From: Gemmatimonadota bacterium
GTDB lineage: Bacteria > Gemmatimonadota > Gemmatimonadetes > Longimicrobiales > Gaopeijiaceae
Direction: 5' to 3'
Length of the DNA: 21,204 nt
Assembly (NCBI GenBank): GCA_021295835.1
Contig: JAGWBP010000035.1
Location: 1 to 21,204 of the forward strand
In this document: positions 7,577 through 15,153 of the stretch, in pieces
Layout of the letters: every line of letters starts with the position of its first letter
How positions within the stretch are numbered: the first letter of the stretch is position 1
Position numbers and translations under genes: made by a program
Notes under the pieces: generated by a model
Database searches by the model: none
Seen by the model: the letters and a program-made list of their open reading frames with translations, nothing else
Told to the model about the DNA's origin: nothing

Positions 7577-8769
7577 GTGTCGGCGTCACATCTGCGACGA
7601 CGGTGGCACGCCACCACAGTCTTGCTCTGCGCAGGGTGCGGGGTTTCCGACCAGAGTACGTCGACCGGTTCGAGCCTCACGGACAGCGCGGGGGTGGAGA
7701 TCGTCCGGAACGCGGATGAGCCGTTGCGTCGCGCGGAACTCGTTCAACCGGCCAGGCGTGTCTTCGGTTCCGAAAAAGAAGGCCCGGAACTGTTCGGCGG
7801 AGTCGGCACCGCTCGATTCCACCCCAACGGAGCGCTGTGGATCGCGGATTCGCAAGCCCAGGAGATCCGGGTATTCGACCCCGACTCCGGGGCGCACCTG
7901 TTCACGATCGGTGGGCTTGGCGACGGCCCCGGCGAGTTCCGGCAGATTCGATTCCTCGGGTTCGATGGGGAAGGAAACGCGTTCCTGTACGACCACGAAC
8001 ACCGGCGACTATCGGTGTTCTCAGGCAGCGGCGAGTTTCAGCGCTCGGCATCTCGCCGCTGCCACTTCATGTGACCCGGACGGGAAGTCTCTTTGGTCAG
8101 ATACCGCAAATGCTGGAGCGCCGCCCGGTCGACGGCTCGATACTGAGGGACACGGTCAGGATCTGGACTATGCCGGTGGACGGGACAGCCCCGACCCTGG
8201 TGTCGATGACCCTGGGCGCACTGTGGTACTTCCGCGATGGACGACAGGTCACCGTACCGTTCGCCAGCGGTTCACGACCAAGCTTCTGGGACGACCGGGT
8301 CTACGTGATCGATGGAGTCGGGGAAGCGTCATACTCCGTGTACGGTCCTGCAGGTCTCGAGCGCAGAGTCGAGATCGATCGGTCGCGCCGCCAGATCGAT
8401 GACCGCTCCGTGACGAAGTTCCTTGAGGATAGGCGGGGCGGCCGCTATCCCGAATCGCTGCTTCGAATCTACGAGGAGCACGTGTCCGACATGCCGATCC
8501 CGGAGGCGCGACGCTATTGGGATGGCCTGGTTTTCTCGGATCAGGGTGACGCTTGGCTGTTGCGAAGCGCCGACCCCGAGGCGGCTGACGTGGCGGCAGC
8601 AGATCAGGTTTGGGACGTTTTCGATGCCGAAGGGGTCTTCATCGGCCATATGCGACTGCCGGGCCATGTCGGGCTGGTGCAGATGATCGGACAGACCGCC
8701 CTGACGATCGTGCGTGACGAGATAGGCCGCGTCACGGTTGCCGTTTACGACCTTCGCTGGATCGGGTGA
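7577..8769 (+). pseudogene. Six-bladed beta-propeller lipoprotein, broken by a one-base frameshift
   Basis: Two frames join into one protein of about 397 codons. The first (GTG 7577 to 8074) has a lipoprotein-like leader (HATTVLLCAGC) and propeller blades such as VGTARFHPNGALWIADSQAQ, then EIRVFDPDSG and GLGDGPGEF. It stops soon after GEFQRS. The second, in frame from about 8044 to 8769, continues with WTMPVDGTAPTL, further blade-like strands and the terminal VAVYDLRWIG. One missing base around 8035-8046 would restore the frame. Proteins of this kind are secreted or outer-membrane-anchored and abundant in Gemmatimonadota; their ligands are mostly unknown. No Shine-Dalgarno precedes the GTG. 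Either a real mutation or a sequencing error explains the break, but it lies in a stretch full of other gene remnants. Confidence 0.75.
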
Positions 8770-8904
8770 GCCTCCCGCATTGAGCACGGCGAGCTGGCCG
8801 GGTCATTCAGTTACGGGCTCACGTTGGAGCAGTGGCGGCTATTGCGACACCCTCTCTGCCAACACACGAGAGGAAGGGAGATTAGAGTAGGGCGAGGCAG
8901 AGAG

Positions 8905-9012
8905 ATGCAGAATGGCGTGCGCCGCGCCCGGGGCACCAAGGAGGTGGAGGGCTACTTCCTGGCCAACCTCTCGCTCCCGTGGTGGGCGGTGGGGCTCTCG
9001 GTCATGGCGACG
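8905..9012 (+). pseudogene. Fragment of a sodium:solute symporter (SSS family)
   Basis: In frame from ATG 8905 the sequence reads VRRARGTKEVEGYFLA, then NLSLPWWAVGLSVMAT. This matches the segment between TM1 and TM2 of SSS-family transporters, where intact members read GYFLANRSLPWWAVGLSVMATQ. TM1 is missing upstream and everything after the AT is missing downstream, where the sequence switches at about 9012 to the 3' end of the antitoxin gene on the other strand. About 35 residues of a roughly 500-residue transporter remain, so it cannot function. The motif match is strong; the break points are approximate. Confidence 0.6.
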
Positions 9013-9286
9013 GCACCAGTGCATGCCTCGCAGCGTTGGGATCGTGCTTGATGATGCGCAGAAGCGCCGCTGCCGGGCCGCTGACACGTCGTCTCCCCTG
9101 CTCCCACTTTCGGTAGCCGGACAGGCTCATTCCCATCAGTGCCGCCATTTGGATCTGCGTCAGCTTCGCCTCCATCCGAACCTCGCGGGGGGAGATCGGG
9201 GCGTGAACGATGGCGGGACCCTCCCCCTTGGCATAGTCCAAGGCCTCGTTCAAGGACTGGATCAGGTCTTCTCCGAACGTGCTCAT
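9002..9286 (-). CDS. XRE-type HTH antitoxin (HigA/NadS-like), toxin partner truncated
   Basis: The protein has 94 residues. The start is ATG 9286, with AGAGG just upstream and an ATGA overlap with the toxin-remnant stop. N-terminal residues FGEDLIQSLNEALDYAKGEG and the sequence APISPREVRMEAKLTQ are typical of the NadS/HigA-like antitoxins. A Cro/C1 helix-turn-helix follows (LTQIQMAALMGMSLSGYRKW, then EQGRRRVSGPAAALLRII). Such antitoxins bind their RelE/HigB toxin and repress the shared operon. Here the last few codons and the stop overlap the symporter fragment, so the extreme C-terminus may not be native. The reading frame is otherwise intact, so the protein could still bind DNA. Confidence 0.8.
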   Translation of the reverse strand: MSTFGEDLIQSLNEALDYAKGEGPAIVHAPISPREVRMEAKLTQIQMAALMGMSLSGYRKWEQGRRRVSGPAAALLRIIKHDPNAARHALVPSP

Positions 9287-9366
9287 TTCCTCTGCCTTCC
9301 TTGGAGCTCGTTGAACGGCTTGTCGGCCTGACGGGAGAAGGTGGGTGTCTCGGCAACCGTCTGCAT
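9283..9366 (-). pseudogene. Remnant of RelE/HigB-type toxin gene (27 codons)
   Basis: A short frame from ATG 9366 reads MQTVAETPTFSRQADK and then FNELQGRQRK before its TGA, which overlaps the antitoxin ATG as ATGA. The first 16 residues match the usual N-terminus of RelE/HigB-type toxins that precede NadS-like antitoxins. Intact toxins have about 100 residues, so roughly three quarters has been lost, apparently by an internal deletion that kept the start and the coupling stop. No catalytic region remains. Recognition rests on the short N-terminal motif and the gene order. Confidence 0.55.
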
Positions 9367-9374
9367 GGTAATCC

Positions 9375-9623
9375 ATGGTAACCCAATGGGGTATCCGTGG
9401 CAATCGTGGAGGCCCCGCCTTCGCGTCGATCCTCTTCAACGCTCTCAGACAGGCCCTTCACGGCACCCGGCTGGCCCGCGCCACTGCGGAAACGCTCCGG
9501 CTCGGACTCCTCAAGATCGGTGCCCGCATCACGGTCTCGGACCGCCGGGTCAAGGTAGCCATGGACTCCGCACACCCCTCCTCCGCAGCCTTCGCCCGGG
9601 ACCACGCTCGATTACCGGGGTAG
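9375..9623 (+). pseudogene. IS1380-family transposase, C-terminal fragment
   Basis: Residues from about 9420 read FNALRQALHGTRLARATAET, then LRLGLLKIGARITVSDRRVK, then VAMDSAHPSSAAFA. This is the familiar end of IS1380-type DDE transposases, in which intact copies have LLKIGARVRVSVRRVRV and S-x-A-x-P-Y. Only about 67 recognisable residues of a protein normally over 400 remain, and no DDE catalytic core is present. The ATG at 9375 lies upstream of the homology and is probably fortuitous. Confidence 0.65.
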
Positions 9624-9850
9624 GGCCCACCGACCGCTTCCCCGATCACCTTCCCAGCACCACGTTCCCAGGACCACTGCGTCCTGGAACCCGTCCGGGC
9701 CTCTTCAGCCAGTTGATCTCCTTGTCTGCTGCCCCGAATACACCCCCTCCGGGCTTCTTTCCCCGCCTCTAGACACTTTCCACCACCCCGGTCACACCTC
9801 AATCCCGCCTCCCCGGGCCTACAGCCGGCCTGTGTGAGAAATGCGGGCTA
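9420..9850 (+). mobile_element. 3' end of an IS1380-family insertion sequence
   Basis: It holds the C-terminal part of the transposase (to 9623), a following noncoding stretch, and at about 9829-9850 the sequence CCTGTGTGAGAAATGCGGGC, which resembles the terminal inverted repeat of IS1380-type elements. The left half of the element is absent. Its 5' break falls next to the toxin-gene start, so this insertion and deletion may have removed the native promoter of the toxin-antitoxin pair. End assignment is from memory of the family. Confidence 0.5.
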
Positions 9851-10115
9851 GATGGGCGCTCTTCAAGTCGGCGGCTCGCTGGTGCAGCGTACTTGTTCGG
9901 GGTGCCGATGGTCGGGCGGGCGGATAAGGTGCCGATCTCGTGTTCGTGTTGCCGACCGGCAAGGACGGCAAGGCAAATGAGGTCGAACCGGACACGTCGT
10001 TTCCCCGGCGAATAGCCGTCGAGGCGACCTGGGCGCCGCGACCTGACCCGCTAGGCCTTGCACCCCTGCGCTCCGGCGCGCGAGTAGCAGCGAACCCGGT
10101 TATCCGGTAGAGTCA
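9851..10115. other. Intergenic stretch with no recognisable gene
   Basis: No ORF here has a recognisable motif. One plus-strand open stretch around 9937-10107 (reading VFVLPTGKDGKANEVEPDTS) looks coding-like but has no start or family match and may be another gene remnant. The far end must hold the promoter of the downstream PPIase gene, if that gene has its own. I could not identify a convincing one. Confidence 0.5.
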
Positions 10116-11660
10116 ATGGAGTGTGAATCCCCACCCGATTCGTTCCTGCGCGAAGGCGGGAGCCACACCCTCCACATCGACCGGCCGGCCAGGGAGGCTT
10201 CGACAATTACCCAGCACAACGAGATCAACCGGAATCCCGCCCCGGCGGCCTGCGGGCCGATGGTGCTGGCGCTGGCGCTGCTGGGCTGCGGGCCTGCGGT
10301 GCTCGCCGAGGCGGATGGGCGGCGGCTGACGGTGGACGCAGCAGCCGAGCTCGTCGGCCGCCACAGCGTCCTGCCGGTCGATTCGCAGGTGATGGGCGCG
10401 GTCGTCGAGCTCTGGACCGACTACACTCTCCTGTCCACCCGCCTGGAGGCGGACACGATGCTGGCCGCACTCGACGTGGCCCCGGTCGCCGAGGTCACGC
10501 TGGGCGGCCTGATGCTCGAGCGACTCTGGGATGCCGACATCTCGGTCGACACCGTCGTCGCCGACGAGGAGCTCAACAAGCGGTTCGCGGCCGAGACCCC
10601 GGGTGCCCGCGCCACCGCCTCGCAGATCCTCCTCCTCTTCGGGCCGGAGGCCACCGAGGAGAGGCGCGACAGCGTGCGGAGCGTTGCCGAGAGGCTACGC
10701 GCCGAGCTTGCGGGCGGCACCGACTTCGCGGCGCTGGCGCGCAGGAGCAGCGACGATCCGGGGAGCCGCGCCAGCGGTGGAAGCCTCGGCACCTTCGAGA
10801 GGGGCGAGATGCTCCCCGAGGTCGACTCGGCGGTCTTCGCCCTCACCGCTGGCGAGCTGAGCCACCCGGTGGAGTCCGCGATTGGGTACCACATCCTCCG
10901 TCTGGACGACATCGATCTCCCCCACCTCTCCGAGGTCGCGGACCAGCTCCGCCTCCGCATCAGGGCCGAACGCGTGGCCCAGGCCGAGACGAGGTACATC
11001 GCCGAGGTGGCCGAGGCGCGTGGCTTCCGCATGGCCGCAGGCGCCGTGGGTGCCGCGCGGGCGCTGGCTGCCTCGCCCGACCGCCGCCTTCCCGCCGGGG
11101 CGGCGGAGCGCGATCTCGCCACCTGGGAGGGTGGCGCGTACCGAGTCGGGGATCTGCAGGCCGGCCTTGCGGGTGCTCCCCCCGAGCTCCTCTCTGGGCT
11201 CGCGGCGGCCTCGGACGAGGAATGGGAGGAAACGCTACGGCGCCAGGCGGAGAGCGAGATGCTGGTGGCCGAGGCGCGTTCGCGCGACCTGGTGCCAAGT
11301 GCGGAGGAGACCGATTCGATCGAGGCAGCCACACGGGCGGCGATTCGCGATCTTGCGCGAGCGGTCGGCCTTCCGGAGGGCGGTGCCGCTAGCGAAGCCG
11401 GAGAAGAGGCGGCCGAGGGCGACGAAGCGCACAGCTCGACCTCGGCTGGTGCCGACACGCCGATAGCGCTTCACTCGGCCCCACCCTCGGTCGAGGAGGC
11501 GGTGGCGGAGGCAATAGCGGCAGTCCTCTCGGGCGAGCGGAGCCTGGTGCCGCTGGGCCGGGCTGCCGAGCTGCTCAGGAGCCAGGGCTCATGGCGGATT
11601 CACGAACGGCGAATCGGCGAGGCGGTGTCGCTGGCGCGCGAGATTGCGCGAGGTTCGTAG
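10116..11660 (+). CDS. Parvulin-type peptidylprolyl isomerase lipoprotein (PrsA/SurA-like)
   Basis: The frame has 514 codons. A rotamase (parvulin) domain spans about residues 164-266: ARATASQILLLFG, then GTDFAALARRSSDDPGSRAS, GGSLGTFERGEMLPEVDSAV and GYHILRLDDI. A lipobox LLGC places the lipidated Cys at residue 58, preceded by MVLALA. The true start is therefore uncertain: ATG 10116 would leave an unusually long pre-lipobox leader, whereas ATG 10260 gives a very short signal with no positive charge. The C-terminal 240 residues are Ala/Glu-rich and helical with no second parvulin domain. It likely acts as a periplasmic chaperone anchored to a membrane, paired with the SurA-like protein 25 bp downstream. 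Confidence 0.8.
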   Translation: MECESPPDSFLREGGSHTLHIDRPAREASTITQHNEINRNPAPAACGPMVLALALLGCGPAVLAEADGRRLTVDAAAELVGRHSVLPVDSQVMGAVVELWTDYTLLSTRLEADTMLAALDVAPVAEVTLGGLMLERLWDADISVDTVVADEELNKRFAAETPGARATASQILLLFGPEATEERRDSVRSVAERLRAELAGGTDFAALARRSSDDPGSRASGGSLGTFERGEMLPEVDSAVFALTAGELSHPVESAIGYHILRLDDIDLPHLSEVADQLRLRIRAERVAQAETRYIAEVAEARGFRMAAGAVGAARALAASPDRRLPAGAAERDLATWEGGAYRVGDLQAGLAGAPPELLSGLAAASDEEWEETLRRQAESEMLVAEARSRDLVPSAEETDSIEAATRAAIRDLARAVGLPEGGAASEAGEEAAEGDEAHSSTSAGADTPIALHSAPPSVEEAVAEAIAAVLSGERSLVPLGRAAELLRSQGSWRIHERRIGEAVSLAREIARGS

Positions 11661-11685
11661 ACCGATCCAAAGGAGCAAGGTGGGA

Positions 11686-13002
11686 ATGACGGTATCGAGA
11701 TCATGCTTCGTACTGACTCTGGCCGCGCTGCCGCTCGCGCTCGCCGCTGCGGAGGCGCGGGGTCAGGCGGGGCTGGTGGACCAGGTGGTGGCGATCGTGG
11801 GGGATTCGGTGGTCCTCCTCTCCGAGGTCATCCAGTCCGAGAACCGAATTCAGGCCGATGGGGGCACCCTGCCGCCAGTTGGCACGCCCCGGCGCGACAG
11901 CGTACGCCAGCGGGTCCTCAAAGAACTCGTCAACACCCAGCTCATCCTCCAGGCCGCGTTGCGAGACACCCTCCTCAGGGTGGACGAGGAGATGGTCGAG
12001 GAGGGGGTGACCGAGGCGATGGAGCAGCTCGAGCGCGGCTTTCAGAGTCGGGGGGAGATGGAGCGGGCCCTCGCTGCCGAGGGACTGTCGGTGCAGGCCT
12101 TCCGCGAGCTGCGCCGCGAGCAGATCACCCAGCAGCAGCTCGTTGGCCTCTACCTTCAGCGCAACTCCACGGGCAGCGCCGTCGAGGTCACCGAGGAGGA
12201 GATGCTCGCGGCCTACGAGGCGGGACGTGCGGGGCTGCAGAGGCGGCCCGCGACGGTGACCTTCAAGCAGGTGATGATGCCCGTCGCCCCGACCGACTCC
12301 GCGAAGGCCAAGGCCCGCTCGCAGGTAGAGGGGATCCTGGAACGGGCGCGCGCAGGGGAGGACTTCGCCGAGCTCGCGACGAGCTACTCCCAGGACCCGG
12401 TGTCGGCCGCAGGGGGGGGCAGTCTGGGGTGGTTCCGCCGGGGCCAGATGACCGAGGCCTTCGAGAACGCGGCATTCTCCCTCCTCGAGGGGACGATCAG
12501 CAACGTCGTCGAGACCGAATACGGCTTCCACATCATCAAGGTGGACCGGGTGCGCTTCTCCGAGCGCCAGGCGAGCCACATCCTGATTCGCCCGACGGTC
12601 GACTACCAGGACCTGACGCGCAGCCGCCAACTGGCCGAAGAGATCGCCGCCCGCGCCGCCACCGAGGACTTCCAGGATCTGATCGACGAGTACCACACCG
12701 GGGCGATTCCAGACTCGGCGACGATTCCGGTCCGGCAGGTGGCGCAGATGCTCCCGGCTGTGTACGTGGCGGCGCTCGGAGGGCGCGAGGCGGGCGAGGT
12801 GGTGGGTCCGGTCCAGTTCAACTACGCCGCCGGCGAGAACTTCGCGGTGATCAAGATCCTCGAGGCGCGCGAGGAGGGAGAGTACACCTTCGAGGACCTG
12901 CGCGCGTCGATTCGTGCGAGTCTGACCCGCGACAAGCGCATCGAAGAGCTGATCGCGCGGCTGCGGGCCGGCGCGTACATCGAGATCAAGAACGAATTGT
13001 AA
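11686..13002 (+). CDS. surA: SurA-like periplasmic chaperone / peptidylprolyl isomerase
   Basis: The protein has 438 residues from ATG 11686, which follows AAGGAG and fits the signal peptide (CFVLTLAALPLALAAAEARG, cleavage near GQA). The SurA N-domain starts LVDQVVAIVGDSVVLLSEV, a very characteristic opening. A first parvulin domain lies at about residues 187-288 (TFKQVMMPV, FAELATSYSQDPVSAAGGGS and GFHIIKVDRV). A second, degenerate one lies at about 295-398 (ASHILIRP to NFAVIKILEA). SurA escorts outer-membrane proteins across the periplasm. The stop codon lies inside a palindromic operator-like element that precedes pdxA. This placement of surA before pdxA also occurs in E. coli. Confidence 0.88.
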   Translation: MTVSRSCFVLTLAALPLALAAAEARGQAGLVDQVVAIVGDSVVLLSEVIQSENRIQADGGTLPPVGTPRRDSVRQRVLKELVNTQLILQAALRDTLLRVDEEMVEEGVTEAMEQLERGFQSRGEMERALAAEGLSVQAFRELRREQITQQQLVGLYLQRNSTGSAVEVTEEEMLAAYEAGRAGLQRRPATVTFKQVMMPVAPTDSAKAKARSQVEGILERARAGEDFAELATSYSQDPVSAAGGGSLGWFRRGQMTEAFENAAFSLLEGTISNVVETEYGFHIIKVDRVRFSERQASHILIRPTVDYQDLTRSRQLAEEIAARAATEDFQDLIDEYHTGAIPDSATIPVRQVAQMLPAVYVAALGGREAGEVVGPVQFNYAAGENFAVIKILEAREEGEYTFEDLRASIRASLTRDKRIEELIARLRAGAYIEIKNEL

Positions 13003-13038
13003 ACTACAGTTTACATTGTGTAAAGTAGAGTGTACAGG
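12998..13038 (+). promoter_or_regulatory. Tandem-dyad operator and promoter-like element before pdxA
   Basis: The first dyad is a perfect palindrome TGTAAACTACAGTTTACA (12998-13015). The second, TGTAAAGTAGAGTGTACA (13019-13036), is an imperfect copy. Their centres are 21 bp apart, two helical turns. TTTACA (13010-13015), a 17-bp gap and TACAGG (13033-13038) could be -35 and -10. The same arrangement occurs before guaB, with 30 of 41 bases identical, which argues for a common regulator. The element spans the surA stop and the TTG start used for pdxA. Confidence 0.7.
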
Positions 13039-13984
13039 AATCGGGGTGACGTTGGGCGACCCGCGGGGCATCGGCCCCGAGGTGGCCGCCAAGGCGCTGA
13101 CCTCGATGGGCCGGAGTCGTCCGCTGGACGCGGTGCGCGCGATCGGGCCGGTGGAGCTGGCGGGCGCCTTCGAGCCGCTCTGCCGCTTTGAGGCGGTCGG
13201 CGGGGAGAGGGTCGACCTGACCCCGGGCGAGGCTGCGGGGATGGCGATCGAGCGGGCCGTCGAGCTGGCAATGGAGGGCCAGTTGGGCGCGATCGTCACC
13301 GCGCCCACGCACAAGCCGTCGCTGGCGGCGGCCGGATACCCAGCCGGCCACACCGAGATGCTGGCCGCGCTCGCCGAGGTCGACACGGTGGGCATGCTCA
13401 TGTGCGACGAGGGGGCCGGGGATCCCAGGAGGGTGCTGCTGGCGACGACCCACCTTCCGCTCGCCGAGGTTCCCGTGCGCGTGACAACGGGGCTGCTCGT
13501 CTCGCAGACGCGGCTGCTGGGCGAATCGCTCGTGAGCTACTGGGGGATCGCCTCCCCGCGCATCGCTCTCTGCGCCCTGAATCCGCACGCCTCCGACGAG
13601 GGTGCCTTCGGGAGCGAGGAGCGGGAGGTCTACGCGCCGGCCATCCGGGCGCTCGAGCGCGATCGCTGGCGGGTGACTGGCCCCATCCCCGCCGACACGG
13701 TCTTCAGGCGGGCCTTCGCCGGAGAGTTCGATGCGGTGGTCGCGCCCTACCACGACGTGGCGATGGCGGCCTTCAAGACGGTGGCCTTCGGACGCGGCGT
13801 GAACGTAACCCTCGGGCTCCCATTCGTGCGCACCTCGCCGGACCACGGCACCGCCTTCGACATCGCCGGCCTTGGGCTGGCCGACTCCTCCTCGATGCTG
13901 GCGGCGCTCGAGCTGGCGGCCACGCTGGCGTCCCGCAGGGTGTCGTCTCGGGTCTTTGCGCCGCAGATGGCGCCGGGAGCATGA
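13016..13984 (+). CDS. pdxA: 4-hydroxythreonine-4-phosphate dehydrogenase (PdxA), PLP synthesis
   Basis: PdxA oxidises 4-phosphohydroxy-L-threonine with NAD(P) in the DXP-dependent vitamin B6 pathway. Family motifs are VTLGDPRGIGPEVAAKAL near the start, APTHKPSLAAAGYPAGHTEM, CALNPHASDEGAFG, YHDVAMAAFK and FVRTSPDHGTAFDIAG, with the His residues of the metal site visible in the last two. The length of 322 residues agrees with the usual 325-335. The start is unclear. TTG 13016 preserves the first strand but has no Shine-Dalgarno and lies in the operator. GTG 13046 would give a leaderless message if TACAGG is the -10, but trims that strand. The stop overlaps the next ATG (ATGA). Confidence 0.9.
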   Translation: MCKVECTGIGVTLGDPRGIGPEVAAKALTSMGRSRPLDAVRAIGPVELAGAFEPLCRFEAVGGERVDLTPGEAAGMAIERAVELAMEGQLGAIVTAPTHKPSLAAAGYPAGHTEMLAALAEVDTVGMLMCDEGAGDPRRVLLATTHLPLAEVPVRVTTGLLVSQTRLLGESLVSYWGIASPRIALCALNPHASDEGAFGSEEREVYAPAIRALERDRWRVTGPIPADTVFRRAFAGEFDAVVAPYHDVAMAAFKTVAFGRGVNVTLGLPFVRTSPDHGTAFDIAGLGLADSSSMLAALELAATLASRRVSSRVFAPQMAPGA

Positions 13985-15153
13985 GCGCCTCCGCCAAGTC
14001 GCCCACAGCGCCCGCCATCGTGGGGCACGATGCGCTCCTCGCGTCGCTGCGGAGAGCGATACGGGACGAGACGCTCCCGGCGACCGTCCTGGTCCACGGC
14101 GCCCGGGGGTGCGGCAAGCAGACCATCGCCCTCTGGATGGCGCGGGCGAACCTCTGCCGAGAGCCCGCTCCCCCCTGCGAGCGCTGCACCAATTGCCGCC
14201 TCGCGGTCCGCCTCGAGCACGCCGACATCCACTGGTACTTCCCTCTGCCCCGCCCCAAGGGAGCGTCCAGCCCGGCGAAGATGGCCGAGGCTCTGGAGGA
14301 TGCCCGCCTCGAGAGGCTGGAGGAGCATCGCCGCGCCCGCCTGCGCCCACCCCTCGAGGATGGGGTCGTCGGGATCTACCTCGCGACCGTGCTGGGGATC
14401 CGCTCCCGCGCGCACAAGCGGCCGGCGCTCGGCGAGGCGCAGTGGTTCGTGATCGGCGACGCCGAGCACCTGGTATCGCAGGAGGCCAGCCCCGAGGCGG
14501 CGAACGCGCTCCTGAAGCTGCTGGAGGAGCCCCCGAGCGGGAGTCGCTTCGTCCTCACCTCGAGTCGGCCGGAGGCGCTCCTGGAGACGATCCGCTCCCG
14601 AGCCCTGCCGGTTCACCTGCCGCCGATCCCCACGAGCGAGGTGGCGTCCTTCCTGGAGCGGGAGTGCGGGGCGGATTCGGAGGCGGCCACCCTGGCTGCG
14701 ACGCTCTCGCAGGGATCGATCGGCTCCGCCATGGGGCATCTGGATGCCGACGGGGCCTCCGCCTCGGTCAGGCGCGAGTCGCTGGAGCTACTTCGCGCCG
14801 CGCTGGAGCGTCGCCGGTCGCACTACTACACTAGGGCGCTCGGACTGCGCCCCGGGGGCGCGAGGGGCCTGCTAGGGCTCCTGGCGGCTCTCCAGCTCTG
14901 GCTGCGCGACCTCGCCGCCGCTTCGGTGGGGCGCGAGGAGCGGGTCGCCAACATTGACGAGCTGGCCTTCCTGAGGGGCGCGGCCGTACGATTGTCGGCC
15001 ACCCCGGACCGCCTGGGCGCAGCGATGGACCGGATCGAGGAGGCAACCGCGCTGGCTACGGCCAATGTGAACCCCCAACTGCTGATCGGCGGGCTGCTCC
15101 TGGAGCTCGAGGCCGCCCTGCACGGCGCGGCTCGCCCAGGAGGCGCCGCATGA
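13981..15153 (+). CDS. holB: DNA polymerase III delta-prime-like clamp-loader ATPase
   Basis: The protein has 390 residues, with ATG overlapping the pdxA stop. An AAA+ fold is shown by GARGCGKQT (Walker A, about residues 40-48). A four-Cys zinc module follows (CREPAPPCERCTNC). Sensor-type sequences are FVIGDAEHL, then EAANALLKLLEEPPSGSRFV. The usual SRC motif appears as IRSRALPV, with the Cys replaced by Ala. Between the zinc module and FVIGDAEHL there is an expanded, charged segment of about 40 extra residues (AKMAEALEDARLERLEEHRR). A C-terminal helical domain completes the clamp-loader layout. It could be the delta-prime subunit or a DnaX-like paralogue; lack of a DnaX tail and of a DEAD-type Walker B favours delta-prime. 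Confidence 0.8.
   Translation: MSASAKSPTAPAIVGHDALLASLRRAIRDETLPATVLVHGARGCGKQTIALWMARANLCREPAPPCERCTNCRLAVRLEHADIHWYFPLPRPKGASSPAKMAEALEDARLERLEEHRRARLRPPLEDGVVGIYLATVLGIRSRAHKRPALGEAQWFVIGDAEHLVSQEASPEAANALLKLLEEPPSGSRFVLTSSRPEALLETIRSRALPVHLPPIPTSEVASFLERECGADSEAATLAATLSQGSIGSAMGHLDADGASASVRRESLELLRAALERRRSHYYTRALGLRPGGARGLLGLLAALQLWLRDLAAASVGREERVANIDELAFLRGAAVRLSATPDRLGAAMDRIEEATALATANVNPQLLIGGLLLELEAALHGAARPGGAA

Noticed and set aside
7667..7676. tRNA T-arm-like sequence GGTTCGAGCC
   Set aside because: There is no matching acceptor stem, anticodon arm or CCA-end context, and it lies inside the propeller lipoprotein coding frame.
9361..9385. Short direct repeat CATGGTAA near the toxin remnant
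   Set aside because: Two 8-base copies only, with no further units; this is within chance and not a CRISPR or iteron array.
12998..13038. NrdR, BirA or LexA boxes as explanation of the tandem dyads
   Set aside because: NrdR boxes have a different core and about three-turn spacing, BirA half-sites are 12-16 bp apart, and the LexA motifs I know do not match. No regulator is assigned.
11701..13401. 566-codon minus-strand frame across surA and pdxA
   Set aside because: Shadow of two well-supported plus-strand genes; composition is His/Leu/Arg-rich without motifs.
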